Source of the DNA: Mactromeris polynyma
Taxonomy: Eukaryota > Mollusca > Bivalvia > Venerida > Mactridae
Length of the DNA: 64,000 nt
Assembly: GCA_032209605.1 (NCBI GenBank)
Contig: JASFXZ010000018.1
Span: 6,885,904 to 6,949,903, forward strand
Reading direction: 5' to 3'
In this document: positions 60,024-64,000 of the stretch, one piece after another
Numbering within the stretch: the stretch's first letter is position 1
Layout of the letters: every line of letters begins with the position of its first letter
Notes under the pieces: model-generated
The model's database searches: none
Seen by the model: only the letters and a program-made list of their open reading frames with translations
Told to the model about the DNA's origin: nothing
Program-made: the position numbers and the translations under genes

Positions 60024-62842
60024 TTAATGCAGCAATGCTCCAGAGAAACCAGTGTGGTATCTATCAGTTGGGTATGCACCACTAACATGACCTTCACCTT
60101 CAATCCATATTGAATTTCCAGCGTCGAGCTCGGCAACAGTCGTAATGCCGCCCATATCCCATCCTGGGGTATGACCTCCAAAGACGAATTCAATTACTTC
60201 GCGCTTACTGCCATCCGACTGTACCATGAAAAAGGCCCCAGGTTTCCCACCGGGATTTCCGAGAGACATTGAAAAGATGTAGGTACCATTATACGGTGCG
60301 GTGAATATGCCATTGTGTGGATTGTATGCATTTCCAATATTCAGTCCAACTTCCTCGAAATGAATGATCTGGCCAGTGGACACCTGACCAAGGCTCTCCC
60401 GAAGTATGCTCCTGAACGCAACATTTGGCATCTTCGTCAGACGTGTGAGCTCTGTAAATGGTCAATTACAACTTTCTAAATGCATATTTGAATAAACAAA
60501 CACGTACAGCAATGTAAATCGATTCAAATACGAAGTTTGTGTTCCGAATGAGTATAACTGAATTCTTTGTCTTTATGTATGAAGCGTTTTCTGCCAAGTA
60601 CATTATATATAATTATATTGTATGTTCCATTCTGTATTGATATGATAGATAATGGAGATTATGTGAGATAGCAGTTTAAAAGTACAATAGCAATATCTGA
60701 AAGTAATGTGTAACATACAGTGCACACTTCAAATGTGAATAAACCTGATACACATATCAATGTTTGTCCAATCTGGGGCGTGTAAGAGATTCAAGATATC
60801 GGATGCCTCCTTACTGCCAAGGTTTTACCGGCCGGGTGAGGGTATTACAGGACCAATAGGGTTTTACAGGCCCAGTGATACTGCCACCTACGAAGTAGAA
60901 GATTTGGTCGGAATTTCTTGGGGTCTGACAAAATACCCCACTTGCAGATGTGGTATTTAGACAACAAACTCTGCCGTTTATTGAAATATAATGGGTGCTG
61001 TCGCTACCACCGGTACCTCAAAACATTGACAGGCGCATAAAATCAGTGTGGTTGAAAGAAATAATTATAATTAATTGTTATGGCTGCCATCTTGTAAATA
61101 GCATTTTCCCTATTATGTGTGATGACCATTTAATAATAACTTCCACAAAACCCTTCCTCGAAAATCCAGTGGCGGTGGGGTATAAAGTGCTTTTATTTTC
61201 CGCCAAATATGAATGGAGATCATAATACTTCGACATTGCTGAATTAACTTATAACCAGGTTAGTCAATACATTGTGAAAAGTTAATATAGATAAAGAATC
61301 CAATGGTTAGTAGTAGGGATGTCAACGAAAAGCAAATCAGGTATTCGAATATTCGTTTTTCATTTCGAACGAATATTCGAATATTCGTTCGACACAACTT
61401 AGACAAAAATTTAAAAAAAAAAATATTTCATATACCAAAGTTCCTTACGTGCTGTGTGTTCTACTTTCGTTTTCACCGGAAGTTAAGACTCTGACGAATT
61501 ATGTTATTGCAGTTAACAGATCATCTTCTTAATGCCAATATTCGTGTTTATGAATATCTTTGGGAAATGTTTTGTTTTCGTTTTTTAATACAAGTATTCA
61601 ACGTTATGCATTCATAAATATACGAAATCAAGAACATGACAACTTGGTAACATACATAAAATAGAAGATCTACATTCATTCAGTCTCAATGTCAAATTCA
61701 CAACTCGGTTTCACTCGGTTTGGTAATCGTTCTTATGCAGAAAGTTTATGTTATCAAAATATATGAAATAAACATGAACACTTGGTAAAATACACTAAGT
61801 CACTTAGACTTCTTATCCAACGATCGGGTGAAATAATTCCAGGCGGCAGACGGAATTTTGACAATAGATACGTGTAATTTAGCATGAACTTTGAGATTTT
61901 TATTATATCAGTGTAAATATCTTGTTTAGGTACGTACGCTATTTTTGAATATTGAGTACTTAATTAAAAATCGAACCATACAAAATACATTTACTCGTTG
62001 TATTTTGAGTAAAATGTTTTTAAACAGACATTTGGTTGGATGATATGACCTACGTGAAAAATTAGTATGCAAATTGTGTTATTTCCCGTCACCCCATTTT
62101 TCGGCATGTTTCTTTTCTCAATTCCATCTTTGATCTTCTTTAATTAAAAAGCGAGTCATTAACTCAAGTCCATGTCAGTGGTTTATACTGCCTACTTTTT
62201 ACAACTTTCGTCAACAACTAAATTACCGACAATTAGACACCCATTTTCTTCTATTTGATACTATGGACTATCAAACTGTTACAAACGGTCAGTAATTAAC
62301 GGATTATCGAAAGAGACAAAATGTCATCACCCGACGATATACAATTATATTAGCACCCCCAATATACACAATGACACTTTTACAAGCGCGTATATTTCAA
62401 CAACAACATCCTTTATTACTCTCATACTATCTTACACAAATCGGGGTCGCCAAATAAATAAACACACAACAATTTTTATTTTTCATAAATTTTGTATTAA
62501 GTATATTTTTTCGAATATTCGAATATTGAAACAGGATTCGAATATTCGAAGATAAAACGAATATTCGAATATTCGAATATTCGTTGACATCCCTAGTTAG
62601 TAGGAATCCTTTAGTTTGTGAAACTGAATAGAATTATCTCATTTTATTTCCAAATAATACGTAAAGTTACCTTGTATTTCTTGATCACGCTCACAAGCTT
62701 CATTCTTCAACATCAGTATTTCAATTTCCAATTCGAGCATTTTTTTATTTATACTCTCAATATCCACAGGCTCATTACCAAGACATAAACCAATTAGACA
62801 AAACTGTAGACATAAGATTACCAGTGATGTTACTTTAGCCAT
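60024..62842 (-). CDS. Chimeric C1q gene: gene 5 C1q exon (unit B) with a gene-4-type first exon
   Basis: The C1q exon 60024-60451 (428 nt, stop at its low end) is the unit B copy of gene 5, with Gly to Arg, Lys to Glu and Ser to Thr changes. Homology to gene 5 intron 1 continues to about 60,690 and stops about 20 bp before where gene 5 exon 1 should begin. That exon is absent. The next first exon in the transcribed direction is 62671-62842 (172 nt; MAKVTSLVILCLQFCLIGLCLG signal, coil KKMLELEIEILMLKNEA), of the gene 4 type. Both splice sites are phase 1, so joining gives a 199-residue secreted C1q protein. The 2.2-kb intron contains a hAT-like insertion and a scrap resembling the start of the 72-nt exon near 60,690. 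Exons are well supported; their use together is inferred. Confidence 0.6.
60691..61313. other. Joint between gene 5 intron (unit B) and segment C
   Basis: At about 60,690 homology to the gene 5 intron ends. The next bases resemble the acceptor and first bases of the 72-nt coil exon (minus strand TTACTTTCAGATATTGCT). From about 60,950 the sequence follows 14,087-14,410 of unit A. The 66-codon frame at 60760-60960 is not convincing. Confidence 0.6.
61314..62595. mobile_element. 1.28-kb hAT-like non-autonomous element in segment C
   Basis: Sixteen-base perfect inverted ends TAGGGATGTCAACGAA, flanked by the 8-bp direct repeat GTTAGTAG (61306-61313 and 62596-62603). The empty site is visible in unit A (GGTTTAGTAGGAATCC near 14437) and unit B (near 51355). 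Next to both ends are runs of ATTCGAATATTCG palindromes. The interior is AT-rich without a coding region. 8-bp duplication and TAGGG ends are typical of hAT elements. It sits in the intron of the chimeric C1q gene. Confidence 0.85.
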
Positions 62843-63456
62843 TTGAGTTAATTCACGCAAACTGCTTGGTCGCAACTTACAGAATGATTTGAAACAATCT
62901 CAATTAGGAAGAAGAGGAACGTTGACATCGGGTCGTCATTTCTTTTGTTATATTCGTCTTGTTCAACTATAACAAGGAAATTTATTGCTTATCAAGATAG
63001 TCTTTTTTCAACATGGTTAAATGTATCACCGAAATTGCCATACATTTTGTTGTCTTCAAATTACGGTTGTTCTATATGCAAATGGACGACAGAGATAAAT
63101 AGCAAAATAGCTATTTGACATAGTAACAAAACTGTACATAACTCGAGGCAGAAAATGTGGTTATCGTTCGATTTATCAGCTATGTATGGGATGTTAAAGA
63201 TGCTATCGTGGAACGAAACTCCACCAAATATCTGTAACAAAGTACAACATAAAACGTACAATATTGTAGTTATGTAAAGTATTAAGAGAAATCAAGTGCT
63301 CTTTTTATTTTGAGTTCTTTAATACGTACGGGTTGGTGCATTAATTCGCTTTCTTTACCAGAGCGAATTGTAAGTAAGCACAATTGAATGCAGGACTATC
63401 GATACAACAAACATGTTTCTACATCAAAGCTAACAAATCATCGAGGCTGTAACATA

Positions 63457-64000
63457 GTGTTTGGAGCCCAGTCTCAGGTGGTATCAATGTTACAACGTAG
63501 TATTTGGAGAGCAGTCTCGAGGGGTATCAAGTTTATAACTCAGTATTTGTAGACCAGTCTCGAAGTGAATCAAAGTGATAACACCGTGTTTGGAGACCAG
63601 TCTCTGAGTGCATCAAGGTTATAGCACAGTATTTTGAGACCAGTCTCTTAGTGCATCAAGGTTACAAGAAAGTATTTGAAGACCAGTTCCTGAGTGCATC
63701 AAGGTTATAGCACAGTATTTGGAGACCAGTCTCTGAGTGAATCAAAATTACACCACAGTGTGTGTAAACCAAACCGGAGTGTATCAAGGTTATAACACAT
63801 TATTAGAACATCAAGATTATAACTCAGTGTTTGGAGAGCAGTGGCGGAGTGCATCAATGTTATAACGCAGTTTTTGGAGATCAGTCTCTGAGTGCATCAA
63901 GATTATAACACAGTGCTTTGAGATCAGTCTCGGAGTTTATCAAGAGTATAGCACAGTTTATTGGAGATCAGTCTCTGTGTGCATCAAGGTTATAACACAG
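63457..64000. repeat. Diverged 41/42-bp tandem repeat, about 13 copies, runs off the window
   Basis: Same family as the arrays in units A and B (TTTGGAGACCAGTCTC...TCAAGGTTATAACACAG) but much more diverged between units, so this is an older, unhomogenised array. It reaches the last base, so its full length is unknown. Confidence 0.9.

Noticed and set aside
60760..60960. 66-codon frame with FYRPGEG and GFYRPSD
   Set aside because: Short, crosses a recombination joint, and its counterpart is not kept in unit A.

Overview
This is a eukaryotic, AT-rich genomic window, most likely from a bivalve mollusc. The reasons are a dense tandem family of secreted C1q-domain (C1qDC) genes with a signal peptide and coiled coil but no collagen stalk, short exons with GT..AG introns, tRNA-derived SINEs of the molluscan type, a LINE reverse-transcriptase relic and a U2 snRNA gene. 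The species cannot be told from the sequence. All convincing host protein genes are on the minus strand.

Layout. The window is a tandem segmental duplication with a period of about 34.8 kb. Unit A starts at or before base 1 and runs to about 34,800. Unit B starts at 34,804. A third, partial segment (C) begins near 60,950 and resembles A from 14,087 on. In plus-strand order a unit carries: a 24-bp minisatellite; C1q gene 1; the broken gene 2; C1q gene 3; C1q gene 4; a 41-bp array; a 24-bp array of B-box-like units; a LINE relic; AT-rich sequence with a small HTH-like ORF; C1q gene 5; and, in A only, a U2 snRNA at the A/B junction. The units differ by large indels. A has lost the C1q exon of gene 4 and keeps only its first exon. 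B has lost the first exon of gene 5 and carries a gene-4-type first exon upstream instead. The A copy of the LINE relic is split by two insertions missing from B: a 1.66-kb foldback element with a 6-bp target duplication and a 7.3-kb element flanked by TTAA. Segment C carries a 1.28-kb hAT-like element with an 8-bp target duplication.

The genes. Each C1q gene has exon 1 (signal peptide plus first part of a heptad coil), an optional 72-nt exon 2 (24 more coil residues) and a last exon encoding the whole globular C1q domain. Every junction is phase 1, so first exons, the cassette exon and C1q exons from different genes can be joined without breaking the frame. There are seven C1q exons and ten first exons. 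The products should be secreted, coil-assembled lectin-like recognition proteins, a role known for bivalve C1qDC families and inferred here. Gene 1 is almost unchanged between units, while the gene 3 C1q exon has nine nonsynonymous and two synonymous changes, so paralogues in the same array behave differently. The remaining sequence is intergenic, AT-rich and repeat-laden.
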